A DNA stretch of 64,000 nt from Pseudonocardiales bacterium. Its GTDB lineage: Bacteria > Actinomycetota > Actinomycetes > Mycobacteriales > Pseudonocardiaceae. Position numbers and translations under genes: made by a program. The notes beneath the pieces were generated by a model. That model was not told where the DNA came from. It saw only the letters and a list, made by a program, of their open reading frames with translations, and made no database searches. This document shows, in pieces, positions 62,587 through 64,000 of this stretch (the first letter of the stretch is position 1; each line of letters opens with the position of its first letter). Location of the stretch: assembly GCA_019241525.1 (NCBI GenBank), contig JAFAWY010000091.1:1-64000 (forward strand), read 5' to 3'.

Positions 62587-63486
62587 TTATGTTTGCGGGT
62601 GAACGATCAACCCGTGTAGCCGTGGATCCTTGAGCCAGGACCGGGGACCGGCATGCTGCACTCGCAGCGATGCCACTGCCACCCCGAAGTTCAAGCTACG
62701 GAGCGGGTCGGTGACACCCTGTGCCCGGGCGAAGGCATAGGCGCCATGCAGCACGTCGCCAGCGCCCAGAGTGTCGCGGACATCGACTGCGGGAACCTCC
62801 ACAACCCCTGTGGCGTCGCGGGTCCGCCACCGTACCGGTGCGGCCCCGGCTGTCATTGCCACCAGGCGCGCGCCCGCGGCCACCAGCGCCGTGGCCACCG
62901 TGTCGAACTCACCCGGTAAACCACTAAAAGTTGATGAGCACACCACGGCGTCGGCAAGCGGAACCAATTCGTCATACACCGCCTTGGTACTGCCGCAGTC
63001 CAAGACAACCGGTATCCCAGCATCCTTCGCGGCCCGCGCGGTCGCCACAGCGAGCTGCGGATGGTGCCCGTCGATGAGCACGATGTCGGTGTTCCGCATC
63101 AAAACTGGCAAGTCAGCAGGCACCGCGACGACAATGTCCTCTGCGTTGCGCGACACCACCGACCGCTCACCGGTGCCATCAAGCACGGTGATCGCCGAGA
63201 CACTGAGATCCGCACCACCTGCCCAAGCATCCGCGATCTGCACCCCGGCACCGTTGAGATCATCCTTGACGAGCCGCCCAATTGGGCCAGGACCTAGCGC
63301 AGATAGCAACATGGCATGCCCACCTAGTGCACGGAATGTCACCGCGGCAGCTGCGGCCGGCCCGCCCGCAGCCAGATCACTGCACTGCGCAACCACTTTC
63401 TCGTCCACCCCGGGCCGCCGCCTCACCCGCTGAACCAGATCCAGCGTCGCCAGCCCGACAAATAACCCCCGCACCACCTCCGCCAC
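62587..63486 (-). CDS. PfkB-family carbohydrate kinase
   Basis: I chose GTG 63486 (299 aa) because AGAGGA lies ~9 nt upstream; GTG 63510 is an alternative. LFVGLATLDLVQRV starts the fold, SDLAAGGPAAAAAVTFRALG is the substrate-side glycine motif, and VRDTLGAGDVLHGAYAFARA carries the catalytic Asp and anion hole. The sugar is unknown; ribokinase- or fructokinase-like roles fit. It diverges from guaB1 across ~50 nt. Confidence 0.88.
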   Translation of the reverse strand: MAEVVRGLFVGLATLDLVQRVRRRPGVDEKVVAQCSDLAAGGPAAAAAVTFRALGGHAMLLSALGPGPIGRLVKDDLNGAGVQIADAWAGGADLSVSAITVLDGTGERSVVSRNAEDIVVAVPADLPVLMRNTDIVLIDGHHPQLAVATARAAKDAGIPVVLDCGSTKAVYDELVPLADAVVCSSTFSGLPGEFDTVATALVAAGARLVAMTAGAAPVRWRTRDATGVVEVPAVDVRDTLGAGDVLHGAYAFARAQGVTDPLRSLNFGVAVASLRVQHAGPRSWLKDPRLHGLIVHPQT

Positions 63487-63535
63487 GGTAGCGCCGTCCT
63501 CTTTCAACACCGATCCGCTGAGTAGCGTTGGGTGA

Positions 63536-64000
<465 letters not shown>

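Overview
The window looks like a high-GC actinobacterial chromosome, most likely Pseudonocardiales. The evidence is GC-biased third codon positions, many GTG and some TTG starts, ATGA/GTGA gene overlaps, a GuaB1-type IMPDH-like gene, AICE-type mobile-element relics and FxSxx-type TPR repeats. The taxonomic call is inference from gene content; no rRNA or marker gene fixes it.

Layout. 1-4.4 kb is sparse: an IS-transposase relic, a small mobile-element-type gene, a Gln/Ala heptad coiled-coil gene with a strong hairpin terminator, and one tRNA-Gln(CUG). 4.4-10.4 kb is central carbon metabolism: phosphoketolase and acetate kinase, then a convergent GH13 enzyme. 10.6-14.2 kb has an IS3 relic, a SAM methyltransferase and a FadD-type acyl-CoA synthetase. 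14.2-27.4 kb is a decay zone with isolated small genes (LysM protein, small membrane protein, PASTA-like protein, sortase-like lipoprotein, odd thioredoxin, aldo/keto reductase, PPOX-like protein) among frameshifted relics (FAD monooxygenase, resolvase, a 'DGYHR' family protein, an FtsK-like transfer protein). 27.7-33.4 kb is an intact peptide/nickel-type ABC importer operon with a fused double ATPase. 33.4-35.8 kb has a thiolase and a zinc alcohol dehydrogenase. 35.8-39.4 kb is a four-gene minus-strand operon: two tandem-YbjQ proteins, an orphan protein and a TPR protein.

39.6-45.1 kb is a tightly overlapping sugar operon: fucose/arabinose-isomerase-like enzyme, FGGY kinase, sugar/H+ symporter and a GH172 (DUF2961) hydrolase. 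I propose it scavenges arabinofuranosyl material, possibly D-arabinan from mycolata-type cell walls, through ribulose. The phosphoketolase/acetate kinase pair could then process pentose phosphate.

45.5-58.5 kb is a surface-glycan locus. Two GT2 genes run left; a UDP-glucuronate-decarboxylase-like enzyme, a NodU/CmcH carbamoyltransferase, a GT2-HAD fusion, two GT9 heptosyltransferases, two further glycosyltransferases, GmhA, HldE and an SDR run right. Together they supply GmhA, kinase, GmhB and adenylyltransferase steps to ADP-heptose with no recognisable HldD epimerase, in a bacterium that should lack LPS. After it come a phosphopantetheinyl transferase, a beta-phosphoglucomutase/GH65 phosphorylase pair, a PfkB kinase, and the 5' end of guaB1 cut by the window edge.
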